Source: Ulota crispa (taxonomy: Eukaryota > Streptophyta > Bryopsida > Orthotrichales > Orthotrichaceae). From it: 64,000 nt of DNA. Positions 1 to 15,723 of the stretch are shown one piece after another. Each line of letters opens with the position of its first letter. Positions within the stretch are counted from its first letter, which is position 1. The stretch lies in contig OY987250.1 of the NCBI GenBank assembly GCA_963920765.1, positions 5,828,001-5,892,000 on the forward strand, read 5' to 3'. Below the pieces are notes generated by a model that saw nothing but the letters and a program-made list of their open reading frames with translations, was not told where the DNA came from and made no database searches. A program made the translations under genes and the position numbers.

Positions 1-479
1 TCAACCAAATTTGAAACAAAATTTTTTTTATGCATGTGTGACTGTAGGATCTTGTAGAAGAATGGTTTTAGAAGAGATGGAAAAAATTTCAGAGGTTTCA
101 ACCTTGTGGATTGGAAGTTAGAACGGTTTGAATATTCAAAAACATCTTGTGAAAAACCGGGCAGCTACCCTTCATAAGGTGAAATTCCTAAGGAAAAAAG
201 GCCATGTGGGTGGTGCTTCTCTAAATTCCTTATCCCGCCTAAGTAAAGTACATGTCAAAAAAGTTTCAAATCATTTGGAGTTGTATAACATATGGAAAAA
301 AATTAGTAAGTAAAAAGAAGTAGAGAATGATTCAAAACACTAAATTGTTAAGAATTTAATTTTGGAAATGAAAAATGCCAATCTCAATGGTCATAATTTT
401 GCCATAAACAATATTCATCCTTTGGTTTTGTTTTTTTTCCAAAATGTTGAAAATTGAGTATTATAAAGGACTTCAAAGT

Positions 480-851
480 TTATTTTGGAGTAGAGAATTT
501 AGAACTGCCCGCAAACAAAAAATCCTCATAACTTTCATCTCATTGATCTAAACAGAATGATTCAAAACTTCCTACATTCACATAAATCTCCTAAACCAAT
601 TTAAAAAATTATTTTTGAAAAAAGTGATTTTTTAAAATCTGCCCAAGTTGCCCGCTGAACGTAAAAAACAACATATTAGACCATAACTTTTTACTCATAA
701 TTCCAAATATCATGGGGTCTAGTGCATATGAAAGATAAACCTTGTCCCCACATTCTAGTAAAATTTCAACCTAAAATATGAAAAGCTGCAAACGCAAGTG
801 CTTGCCCGAAATTGCTATGTTTCTAAAAAAGGGGGTTTGGTCCTTTAGGGG
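480..851. repeat. Solo right arm of TTAA-flanked foldback element
   Basis: The end reads toward CCTTTAGGGG followed by TTAA at 852-855. The internal text (CTCATAACTTTCATCTCAT and neighbours) matches the arms of the complete elements at 19548-20252 and 20784-21496. No left end is visible, so it is a truncated copy. The left limit is approximate. Confidence 0.6.
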
Positions 852-910
852 TTAATAGCTTGGTGAAACTTTTGCTAATTTCTTTTCATAGCCACATACA
901 AAAAGTAAAG

Positions 911-943
<33 letters not shown>
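911..943. repeat. TA dinucleotide microsatellite
   Basis: Uninterrupted alternating TA run, seen directly. Similar runs lie at about 40219-40243 and 48452-48476. Confidence 0.9.
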
Positions 944-947
<4 letters not shown>

Positions 948-1102
948 TTTTGCCATATTTTAGCATTTACTTTAGTCACTTGGGTTAATTTTAAAAATCA
1001 CGTTTGGTGTTACTAGTAGTCATCGTATAAAATCTGATTCTCACTCTCTTGCTCAGCTTCCTAACATCTTATATTTCATTTTTTGGCTGCGTTTGGTAAC
1101 AG

Positions 1103-6372
<5,270 letters not shown>

Positions 6373-7175
6373 AATGTTAAAACCTTGTTAACCATGATAG
6401 TACATACAGATGTCAACCACCCTGAGTCACCATCTGAAAAGGCGACTACTGTTCAATATAAATTACGGTTTTGAGTACAAAAATAAGTCGAGAATCTATG
6501 AACATGCCTGAGGAACTTGGCAATCTATCCTGACAAGAGCACAGCAATGGAAAAATCAGTTAAACTACGTATATCTTGCACGCATGCATTCAATGCATAT
6601 ACCGGTATCTGTTCAACGAAACCAATGCCAATTTACAACTCAAAGCCGAAGCCCAGCCAGTGCTCCTGACCTTTCCATCTCAATTTTCGATATCGGAAGA
6701 AACAACCAAGAGAATGCCGATATAAGAGACACTTTCCAATCAGGGTCATTTCAAACTCCACCTTGAAAAACATTCAATAGTCTTCCACTCCAGTACACAT
6801 TTGAGAGGCACTTGCAAAATTCTTCCAGCACAGCAAAAAGACCTTCCATCCACTTGCTCATATACTTTGTGATCTTCACCTGAAGGCAAAACAAAACACA
6901 TCTTGAGCCCATCTGTAGTTCAAAAAGAGACAGTATCCAAGAGTTAGTGATCCTCAGACGTTTTACTTGAACCTCTAAAGTTGCCAAAGCTGCCAAAGCT
7001 GCTACCAAGGCTGCTACAAGGTTCCGAAAGGTGGTAAAAATTTCAAGTAGAGGAAGGTTGGGAGATATGGAACTTACTGGGAGGAGCTTCTGTTTCAGAA
7101 ACCAGCGCAACTTCTGTTGCGAAAACACTCAGTAGAGCAAGGTGTGTAGGAAACCATGAAAGGTAAACACAAAAG
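6373..7175. other. Convergent intergenic region, 3' ends of two genes
   Basis: Lies between the stop of the receptor kinase (+) and the stop of the exonuclease (-), so it should hold both 3' UTRs. The reverse-strand ORF at 6751-7128 has no recognisable domain and sits just past the exonuclease stop; I treat it as untranslated. I see no repeat element here. Confidence 0.6.
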
Positions 7176-9733
7176 TCAGACCAAGTCCTCAATTACAGAG
7201 CCGTCCCATCGTTCCCAAAGTTGAGTGGCTCGGTCGAGAATCTCTTCCGATATGGAGGAATCCACGTACGCAGACATGGCATTCAAAAGCTTGGTGAATT
7301 GCTCGCCATCGTCCTTGGGACTTCGACAAACGAAATCATCGAGACTGTAAGGGAGCATGTGGTTGGGCATGTCCACCCGCAACGAGAGCAGTCTCTTGCT
7401 GAGCGAGATGCCACCGTCGTCAGCCATCAAACTTGCCCTCGGACGCTTGAGTTTCACTTTCTCTCGATTCGCCAGCAGATTCTCCACCGTCTTGAATTCC
7501 TTCACCAGTTTCAGAGCCGTGATCTCGCCAACTCCTGCCAAGCCTGGAATGTTGTCCACTTTGTCTCCCATCAGAGCCAGGACTTCCAGGTATTGCCACG
7601 GTTGAATGTCGCCGAATCGCTCTTGGAACTCCTTCACACCAAACGGCACGATGCCGGACCCGCGCGGTACAAACCTTAGCAACCGCAGCTGTGGAGAGAT
7701 TATCTGGAAAAAGTCCTTGTCTGGAGACGCAATGCTCACGTTCATGCCCGCGTCCACCGCTCGTAACGCGAAAGTGGCAATCACGTCGTCCGCTTCCACA
7801 CCTGCACCACCGAATCCGTCAAAAGATTACTTGAAAAAAAGCGCACAAACGTACATTCAAAATGATAGTAATAGTCAAATCTGTATCACAAGAATCAGTG
7901 AAGACCGGTGGATGTGCTGATGGAGAACTAACAAAAACCGAGCAAGAGAAAGGCCTCGTGAGGATCTACTCAAAAAAGCATTAATTCAAAAATAAACCCT
8001 AAACCTAATTTGGGGTTCTTGGTTCTACAGATTTAAGCGTAAACTCTTATCACGTATATCTTACACAAAAATGATGGTTAAAGATGTTGAATAAGCAATT
8101 GTATAGTAATATTCTACTCCAATTGTTATAACAGGAGCACAATTGATATAATGTTGAAGGTTGTGTAAGTAGGATTGGATAATAAGGCAGAAGAAGTGAA
8201 TGACCAATTTGATACTAGTCAAATTTGTATCACAAGAATCAGTGAAGACCGCTGCATGCGCTGATGGAGAACTAACAAAAATTGGGCAAGAGAAAGTCCT
8301 TGTGGGATTTACTCAAACAGCACTAACTCAAAAATAAACCTAAACCTAGTTTGGAGTTCTTGGTTCCGCAGATTTGAGCGTAAACTCTTATCACGTATAT
8401 TTTACACAAACATGATGGTTGAAGATGTTGGATAAGAAACTATACAGTGATAATCTACTCCAACTATTATAACATCAGCACAATTGATATAATGTTGAAG
8501 GTTGTGTAATTGTGTAGGTAGAGTGGGATGATAAGGCAGAAGAAGTGCTTCAGGGTGTATGGCTTAGGGTTTAGGGTTACAAAAATGATGATTGAAGATG
8601 TTGGATAAGAAACTATATAGTTATAATCTACTCCAATTATCATAACAGGAGCACAATTGACATAATGTTAAAGGTTGTGTCGGTAGAGTGGGATAATAAG
8701 GCAGGAGTGCTTCAGAGTTCAGGATTTAAGGTTACAATTGATATAATGTTGAAGGTTGTGTAGGTAGAGTGGGATAATAAGGCAGAAGAAGTGCTTCAGG
8801 GCTCAGGATCTAGGGTTCAGGGTTTAAGACCTTCAATATTATATCAATTGTGCTCCTGTGCTCCTGTTATAAGAATTGGAGTAGATTATTACCATATAAT
8901 TTCTTATCCAACGTCTTCAATCATCATTTTGTGAAAGATATACGTGATGAGAGTTTACGTTTTAACCCGCAGAACCAAGAAATCCTAAATTAGGGTTTTA
9001 GGGTTTAGGGTTTCAAGATGATTGCATAAAGGATGGGTATTTGCAAACAAAAAAATTTACCTGCGACTTCGACGACGGGGATGCCGAGCGACAGCAGAGC
9101 GGGTTTGAGGCACGAAAGCGCTTGACAGACGGTGTCCGGGGTGGGAGGGCGACCACTCTTGTACGGTTGGTAAAGCTCATGCCGGAATGTCAAGCCCTTG
9201 TAATCAAACGTCGCTGCGACGTGCGTGGGCTTGATCTCCAGCAAGCGAATCATGGTGGAGAGTGAGGTGAACACCGTCAACACCCAGTCGGCTTCGGAGC
9301 CCATGTCTTTGAGGCTGCCGTATTGCACCTTGGCCATGATCTTGAAGTAAGCACGATACAGAATGGCGTTCCCGTCGAGCAGGAGAAGGCTCCGCTGTGA
9401 CTCGCCTCCTTCCCAGGGGAAATGCAGACTCGCTGCTGGTATGTTCAACGGTTTGTCGTCCGGTAAGAGACGCGCCGCGTCGTCTTTCGTTGTCCCCGCT
9501 GCTGAGGAAGAAGCGCTCGCTTGCAACTGCGTGCGAGAAAATCCAGGGAAGACGGCGACACGCTTCGAAGAAGGTGGTGCAGGAAAGAAGGGCCTGGGAA
9601 AGGAGACGGGGAGCACGGTGATCGCCCATTGCAACGAGGGTATCCTCCACATCGCCATTCCGAATGTGGAGGATGTTAGCTTAGCGCCCTTGCCCGTTCC
9701 CGGTATCTGCCATCGCTGCAAACCTGTGTGCAC
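7176..9733 (-). CDS. Organellar 5'-3' exonuclease (PolI 5' nuclease fold)
   Basis: Nuclease of the 5'-3' exonuclease/FEN superfamily, which in plants acts on DNA flaps or RNA primers in plastids or mitochondria. Two exons: 9733-9061 and 7801-7176, joined in phase 1 (G|GT makes the Gly of GVEADDV), 432 aa. Motifs in order: LLLDGNAILYRAYF with the first metal-binding Asp; ATFDYKGLTFRHELY with the basic arch; GVEADDVIATFA; SPDKDFFQI; and the helix-3-turn-helix GDKVDNIPGLAGVGEITA. The acidic catalytic set looks complete. The first ~90 residues are Ser/Ala/Arg-rich without acidic clusters, as in a transit peptide; Met26 or Met28 are alternative starts. It resembles Arabidopsis At3g52050/At1g34380-type proteins, and the target organelle cannot be decided here. 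No polymerase domain is attached, as in other plant members. The single intron (9060-7802) is filled by a foldback repeat. Confidence 0.9.
7985..9015. repeat. Foldback and internally duplicated repeat with telomere-like ends, in exonuclease intron
   Basis: A roughly 180-bp unit beginning with a CCTAAACCTA-type motif occurs at about 7990-8165 and again at about 8332-8510. Shorter pieces (ATTGATATAATGTTGAAGG) recur near 8490, 8645 and 8735. The same unit is present inverted at about 8825-9012, ending in TAGGGTTTAGGGTTT. The block is therefore an inverted-repeat element whose arms contain interstitial telomere-type motifs, with internal tandem duplication. I see no coding content. Limits are approximate. 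Confidence 0.65.
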
Positions 9734-9797
9734 ACAATCACGGATTCGGCACGTAATTGAACCCTAAATCCCACACCCGAAACGCCATGGAAACGTT

Positions 9798-9811
9798 AAA
9801 CCCTAAACCCT
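9798..9811 (-). promoter_or_regulatory. Telo-box upstream of exonuclease gene
   Basis: AAACCCTAAACCCT lies about 65 bp upstream of the first ATG of the exonuclease. Telo-boxes in plant promoters and 5' leaders are known to be bound by TRB/Myb-type proteins and are common in genes of growing cells. That it works here is inference. Confidence 0.5.
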
Positions 9812-9946
9812 GAATCTCTCGAGCACCACGCTCTGTCGCTCCCACGGTCCCACCAGCTTCCTGTAGACGCTTGGGAATGGGCATCGCGTCCCTCTATCCG
9901 TTCTGCTCTGGATCGCGCTGCTTTCGCTATGCATGCGACCTTCTGA

Positions 9947-10985
9947 GGGCATCATCAATGCAGCACTGGGTATTTGGCGGGGACCAGCGTTCTCTAAACT
10001 GGCTAAATTTAGCAGGATTGCTACAATATTAAATTTGAAAATTTTAGCTTTTCAGCAGTGTTTTTAGCCACATGTAAGCAAAAATCATATTTGAGGTCAT
10101 TGGCCGGGACTGGAGCGGTAAAATCCTTGCTATTTTTTGACTGGTGTATAATTAGAAAATGAGATTACTATCATTGGAAGTGTGCACAAAAACTCGTCAA
10201 ACAAATGAAGTGACATATGGTATTGAAAACTAGACAAACAAAATAACGTCCATTGAAAAAATAGCTAAAGAACAAACAACACGGCAAACCATGCCTAATC
10301 TTCTATGTATATAATAGAATACAATTCACCTTTTGGTAATCCATTTACGGCGATCCTTTTACTTATTACTACGTGGTAATTGTCTTAGTGGAGAGGAAAG
10401 GCACCCAAAGAGGAGGTGAAACGTCACAAAGGGAGAGGAAAAAACATATGGATGGTGAAAAGTCATTGGAATTGTGAAAGCTCAATGGAATGAATTGCCA
10501 AAAGTCATTGGAATTTTTCAAATTTGGTATTTTAAAGTATTATAAATTTGAGGCTCTCTATGCCTCTACTTTTCTCAAAATTTGAAATTAATGAAAGAGG
10601 AGGAAGAAGAAAAGGTAAGGAAAAGACATAGGTTGTGTGCACATTAATTGCATTCATGCACTCCGTCGGACCAACGGGTCTTATTACTAGTAAAGAATAA
10701 TTAGATAGTGGCACTCCAAATTTTCAAAATTTGGAGTGCCACTATCTAATTATTCTTTATTAGGTATGGTTTGTTGTGTTGTTTGTCTTTTAGCTATTTT
10801 TTCAATGGGCGTTAGTTTGCTTGTCCAATTTCCAATACCATATGTCACTTCATTTGTTTGACGAGTTTTTGTACACACTTCCAATGATAGTAATCTCATT
10901 TTCTAATTATACACCAGTCAAAAAATAGCAAGGATTTTACCGCCCCAATCCCCGCCAAATACCCAGTGCTGCACTGATGATGCCC
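9947..10985. mobile_element. PIF/Harbinger-like foldback element carrying a nested Helitron
   Basis: Both ends read GGGCATCATCARTGCAGCAC and continue as long arms that meet at a hairpin near 10730 (GGCACTCC...GGAGTGCC). The right flank is TTA and the left flank TGA, compatible with a degenerate 3-bp TTA target duplication. The left arm is interrupted twice. A roughly 107-bp insert (about 9989-10096) has flanks TTGGCGGGGA and TTGGCCGGGA. A Helitron occupies 10299-10690. The terminal GGGCATC matches the element at 38702-39203, which has clean TTA duplications. No coding capacity. Confidence 0.8.
10299..10690 (+). mobile_element. Non-autonomous Helitron, 392 bp
   Basis: It starts TCTTCTATG after an A and ends CTAG before a T, with a 3' GC hairpin (CCGTCGG ACC AACGG) about 10 bp before the end: the Helitron signature. 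Removing exactly these bases joins CATGCCTAA to TAAAGAATAATTAG, which restores the complement of the opposite arm of the surrounding foldback element (CATACCTAATAAAG read from the right arm). The palindrome therefore gives an internal empty-site control. No helicase or Rep coding sequence is present. Confidence 0.88.
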
Positions 10986-10991
10986 TTATAG

Positions 10992-11213
10992 GAGCATCTC
11001 CTACAACTCTCCAATTAGGGCCGAATTCCATTGAGGATCTAGATGTCTAGGTCTTGCAGGTCCAGCCGTTTTCTATTAACAATTTCTCTCCTCTTGAATA
11101 GCTTATTGGACCTCTAGGCCTCTAGTCAGTGGAGATCAGCTTTACAAGACCTAGAGGGCCTAGAGGTTTGGGCCCTCAATGGAATCTGGCCCTTAAAGGT
11201 AGAGTGCTTCTAA
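10992..11213. mobile_element. Small foldback element, GAGCATCTCC end
   Basis: The left part (GGGCCGAATTCCATTGAGG) is the inverse, with changes, of the right part (CCTCAATGGAATCTGGCCC). The outer ends GAGCATCTCC and GAAGCACTCT are weaker. It begins a few bases after the preceding element. The target duplication is unclear. Confidence 0.5.
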
Positions 11214-11350
11214 ACCATCACTTTAACCCCTGAGCGCCCAGACCATATTCACCAAAATCAAGGTTTTTGGAGACATACAACTTTGATGCATCATATCTCC
11301 GTCAATCGGATGATCTACAAAAAGTGACCATTGAAAATAGTGGAACACCT

Positions 11351-11598
11351 AAGGTAAGAGGTTCTAATTCCGATCAAGCTCTAATTCCAATCAACTCTAG
11401 GAACATCTAACATTTTACAAGGAATATCTATTACTGTCATTGATGAGTTAGGTAGGCTTAGCATATATTGCTAAGCCTACCTAACTCATCAATGACAATA
11501 ATAGATATTCCTTGTAAAATGTCAGATGTTCCTAGAGTTGATCAGAAATAGAGCCTAATCAGGATTAGAGCCTGATTGGAATTATAACCTCTTACCTT
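11351..11598. repeat. Near-perfect 248-bp palindrome
   Basis: AAGGTAAGAGGTT at the left pairs with AACCTCTTACCTT at the right. The arms stay complementary, with a few changes, up to a tight centre near 11466 (GGCTTAGCA TATAT TGCTAAGCC). It would form a long hairpin as RNA or cruciform DNA. It may be a MITE, but I cannot show a target duplication. Confidence 0.75.
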
Positions 11599-13544
11599 AC
11601 TTAGAAAATGGCTTGCAAATTTTGGGAACAATTCACCGTGGGAGATGGGAGATTATAACTTCTAATCAAACAACACGTAATGACAAAATCTCAATTTTTG
11701 GTAGGTAGTTGCTATTTGATGATTTATACAAAATTCTATAAGCCCTTGATTCATCTTGATTTTTGTGAGCAGCAAGATTAGATGTGAATGCACACACTTG
11801 TAAATTATTGAAGATTGTACTATTTTTTATGTCAAGCTTTAGGGTTTCAAATCTCTATTACACGTAAAATAGTGACCAGCACAGTCGGTGCCAGTTGCCA
11901 TAATAAGGGTCTAGAACATGCTTGAACCCTTGCCAACAACTTTCTCGCTACCACAAATCACACACAAGGAAGCTTGCAAGGGATATTGACAAGTTGCAGC
12001 CTATAAAATGCTGCTTGCCACCATGTCCCGTATGGTGTTTCACCCAATTAAATCTCTTGCATCACTTGTACAACATTTGGCTTTCTTCACCATTACTCCA
12101 GTAGCATGGACAACTTGAATGCCTTCATAATTGTAGTTTATAGCAAGATCAAAAAGTTAGATCCAATACCTCAAATAAGGCTTTGAAATCATGGGAGGCA
12201 ATATATGAGGCTCTGGGGGGCTCAGGGGCTAAGGTAGTTAGCTCAAAAAGCGTCTCCATAAGAACTGGTCTAGTTTTCATGGAATTTTAAAGGCAAGAAG
12301 ATTTTTTGTCTAATTTTCAAGTAAAGAGAAATAGATATCAAATGTAACTCAATTTTTTCATATTTTTTGACGCATTATTGAATTGTTGATGTATTTTCAA
12401 AGTTTTATGTAGTAGACACCTATTTTGTGACTCTAAATCTCCCAAAAACAATCCCCTTGCAACTTATGAAGGGGTGAGGTGAAACCAAGGAATATGATTG
12501 GCTCTTGTAATAGAATACACCTTTTTTTTTATGACTTCAAGAGATCCATTCAAGGACCACTACATCACCATTCATGGCACCCTATGGAAGGCTTTATCTG
12601 ACAAGGGTTGCTTTACAAGCAAACTATCATACCTACAATGAATATTGAGTTTGGATTGCCCCACATTAATTTCTCAACATTTTACACTATACAAATGTTA
12701 CTGCTACTACAAAGATTTTCATCTTGCAATAAACAATTTTCAAAGGTCCTAGTAACAAAAAGGATGTTGTAGAAAAACAAATTAGCTACTTCCACATTCT
12801 AAACCATGTGAAACCCTAGAATCCAAAGAGTTGCGTGTGCTTCCAAGTGGCCAAACAATGAGTCATGAGCCGGTAACTTTCCAAGGTAAGGCAACCTAAT
12901 TGTCAAGGCAACCTAAATGCAATATTCATTGTAAGTCTTTTCAATTGAAATTTATTCATTTAAGAGGGAATGGCCATTTGTATCCCTAGTACGGCAATTC
13001 AAGGTTTTTTTTCTTAGCTAATTGTTGCCTAAATTTTACTTCTAATTTACGTTGGTGCCTATTACACTAAGAAATTTGGGTGAAAATGTGGATGAAATTG
13101 CCATCTCCCTCCTCCCGCAAATACCTAATTTGCTAGATTTTGGATGAATGTAACTTATATTAGTAAACTTATTAGACAAATGTGTACAAAATAGTTCAAG
13201 TGTTGCAATATTAGCCAATTTTTCCTTACTTGCATGCATTCGAGGGTGCAAGTTACTCTTCCTAAACAAAGTTAAATCAAAAAGCCTGTGGCAACTTGCT
13301 AAATATATTGTCAACCAATCACATGTTAACGAAACTTCTAGAAGCAAAAAGTAAGCTATGACTACTTGCTAATCCCAAGAGAAAACATAACTTGTAGAGG
13401 GTTTAGTTAGTGACCCCTTCAAATATGGCTCATTTGAAAGGAGAAAGTAAAGTTGGAGGTTGACACACTCTAGAATTGATTGCTTATGATCCAAAAATTA
13501 GAGGGAAGGGACATTTGGAGGGTTGGAGGAGAATGATGCTCTTA
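11599..13544. other. AT-rich spacer, no gene recognised
   Basis: Short ORFs only (for example 11922-12104 + and 13042-13347 -), none with a recognisable domain or matching splice partner. I see no clear tandem or inverted repeat inside. Confidence 0.5.
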
Positions 13545-14130
13545 GAGCATCCATACACCCTTGCTCACCAAATCTGACTTGCTAAAAGTTAACATCTATT
13601 TTTCAAGGAGTCCTCAAAATTGTAGATCTTCATCTTAGCTTGCCAAATGTGCCCCCTAAATAGTGAATTTGATCAATCACCAATTGTAACATAAAATGAA
13701 ACTCACTAAACATAAATCAAATAGTGTTTTTTTAAGGGCCACTAATCTTCACACATTAAGATTGAGTGGCATCACGGCCATATTTGTTAATTTGGGAAAA
13801 AAAGGTGTCCCACTTTGTACTCCATCTTAAACCCAAAAAGTTACCTTAAACTAGATTCAGAGGTATCAAATTCAATCTGAGCCACTAAGATTTTTTCCCT
13901 TGCAAATTCCTCCTCTTAGGTGTGGACATGTGTACAAAAAAACGTTGCGAGCTAGGTTTCAAGAGACCTCCTAAAACTTTTACCTCAAAGTTTGAAAATC
14001 CCAAAATGTACGGTTTTTCCCAAATTAACAAATATGCTCATGATGAGAATGTTTTGAAGGATTGATAGTACTTACTGTTGTCCAAGTATGGCTTGTTTTA
14101 AACCCTCAAAGCATAAGAATGTGGATGCTC
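13545..14130. mobile_element. PIF/Harbinger-like element (GAGCATCCA ends) with nested MITE
   Basis: The ends are GAGCATCCATACA and, on the reverse strand, GAGCATCCACATTC. Flanks are TTA (13542-13544) and TTG, a near match to a 3-bp duplication. A second element (13771-14044) is inside. A partial relative of the left half lies at about 63680-63930. Confidence 0.65.
13771..14044. mobile_element. MITE with CATATTTGTTAATTTGGG inverted ends
   Basis: The left end ATCACGGCCATATTTG and the reverse-complemented right end ATCATGAGCATATTTG lead into a shared TTAATTTGGGAAAAA. A diverged copy sits inside the minus-strand Helitron at about 54640-54900, and a right-hand fragment at about 22890-23015. Non-coding. 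Confidence 0.7.
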
Positions 14131-14725
14131 TTGACCTTGTACAACCATCTGCCTCTAATATCTAATTTTTATTGCCAACTCTAGACTATTTATTATGGGT
14201 TGATTCTAACTTATGTTCCATGTCCCAATTGCATAGTTCACAATTTCACGTCAATCACAATTTGTTGAGATGCAAAGGAACAAAAAAATAAAATACAACA
14301 AGGGTTTGAACATCTAATGCAAAATAATAGGGAGTTTTAGAGTCAATGATGCATTAATTTTGTTTCCCAAATCTATTTATACCTTTGCTCCTGTTTGGAA
14401 AACAAAGATCTAGATTTCTTAAGGTGGTTTTGGTTGTTTTCCTTGCTATCTCACAATAGAGAGCTCATGCTAGCACTTTTCCTCACCTAGTTAGATGTAC
14501 TAATTTTTTTGGTTTTCACATGAGAAGAGGCAACTTTGAATGAGTGTACCGTAGTTGTTTCCTCTTGTAATAGCCCTTTAGTAAAACTTCATTTTTCTTA
14601 GATTTGAAAACCTCCTTATTATGGGGACTTAGCTCTCAAGTTGGGTATGATGTTAATACTAATACATCCCAGTCTTGTAGCAAAATGCCACTTTCTTGGT
14701 GACAAAACATTTGCCAATGCATTAA

Positions 14726-15061
14726 GGGCAGCTTCACACCATGGCCAAAGGTCAAGAGGCCGTTGGTCTACATCAATCAAGTTGTACAAAATTGAGAGTT
14801 TGGCTGCTCAATCCTTTACAGTAGAGGTCAAACTCCAAAGGCCATCATCCCCCATTTGCGCAGCACTTTATCATCCAAGGTTGACAGCTTCTCAAAGGGA
14901 AGTTTGGGTTCACCAAAAATGGAAACCTGAACTATGTGCGAGAGGCCATCAATTTTAGCATTTATGGTCTATTTTCGATAGATTTTCTTGGCCTCTCAGC
15001 AAAGTTTGGCCTTTCAATTTGATAGCCTCTCGACTTGGCCGGCCATAGTGTGAAGCCGACC
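14726..15061. mobile_element. Tourist-like MITE with TAA duplication, absent from paralogous block
   Basis: The ends GGGCAGCTTCACACCATGGCC and, reverse strand, GGTCGGCTTCACACTATGGCC are inverted repeats. TAA flanks both sides (14723-14725, 15062-15064). The corresponding place in copy 2 of the duplication (near 23840) shows one uninterrupted site. The 336-bp length is typical of Tourist/PIF MITEs. The ORF at 14641-14958 crosses its left boundary and is not a gene. Confidence 0.8.
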
Positions 15062-15723
15062 TAAGATTTCAGACACGGTTTAGCACGTCCAAGTAAAAGT
15101 CCCAATTTTCTATCTGTCAAGTGATCATATTTTGAAAAATCATGAAATCTTTAGATTTGCTACATACTGTTCCTAAAAACACCTGCACAATGATCCTAAT
15201 AGAACAAAATAAAAATAAATTTAGGTGCGAATAATAGCAAAATCAAGTAAAATAGAAGAAATTAAAGTGAAATAGAAGATAATAGCAAAAAAGTAAAAGA
15301 TAAATTCCACAAGGTAAAATGGAACATGAACATAAAAGGGGAGAAGAAGTTATAATTTGGAGGATTATGAGTCTTATTATTGACTTTTGGTGTCATTTCC
15401 ATATATTTTATTATACTTAGCATAACTTATTGTCTTGTTAAAACAGATTATAGTTTTTTTCCTATTTTTTCCATTGTCCAATTTAAATAACTTTTTTTTA
15501 TTTTTTTTATTTTTAGATTGCTGTTTTATATACTTGTAATAATAGTAATCCTAAGCTTTTTTTCTATAACCTAAAGCTGAGCAAATAATTTTAGGTGTTT
15601 CATTGAAAAGTTTTGAAGTCTTTCTTCAAGCCTTTTCTTGTGCTTGTGACATTGGTATTTGCAGTCTTGCTATAGCGGCGGTCTCCTTTGCTTCTTTGCA
15701 GTTGTGTTGTTGTCCAAAGTTTG

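Larger units (their letters stand above)
1..1102. other. Non-coding upstream stretch
   Basis: No coding region is recognisable here. The short ORF at 128-313 has no recognisable domain and no splice partner. The stretch holds the right arm of a TTAA-flanked foldback element (about 480-851) and a TA dinucleotide run near 911-943. The receptor-kinase exon starting at 1103 needs an upstream exon, which I do not see here, so the intron before it reaches at least this far. Confidence 0.6.

Noticed and set aside
6751-7128. 125-codon reverse-strand ORF downstream of the exonuclease
   Set aside because: Alanine/leucine-rich stretch (LVAALVAALAALA) from a short CAAAGCTGC-type repeat, no domain, placed in the expected 3' UTR.
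14641-14958. 105-codon ORF
   Set aside because: It crosses the left boundary of the Tourist-like MITE at 14726, and the paralogous block without the MITE has no such frame.
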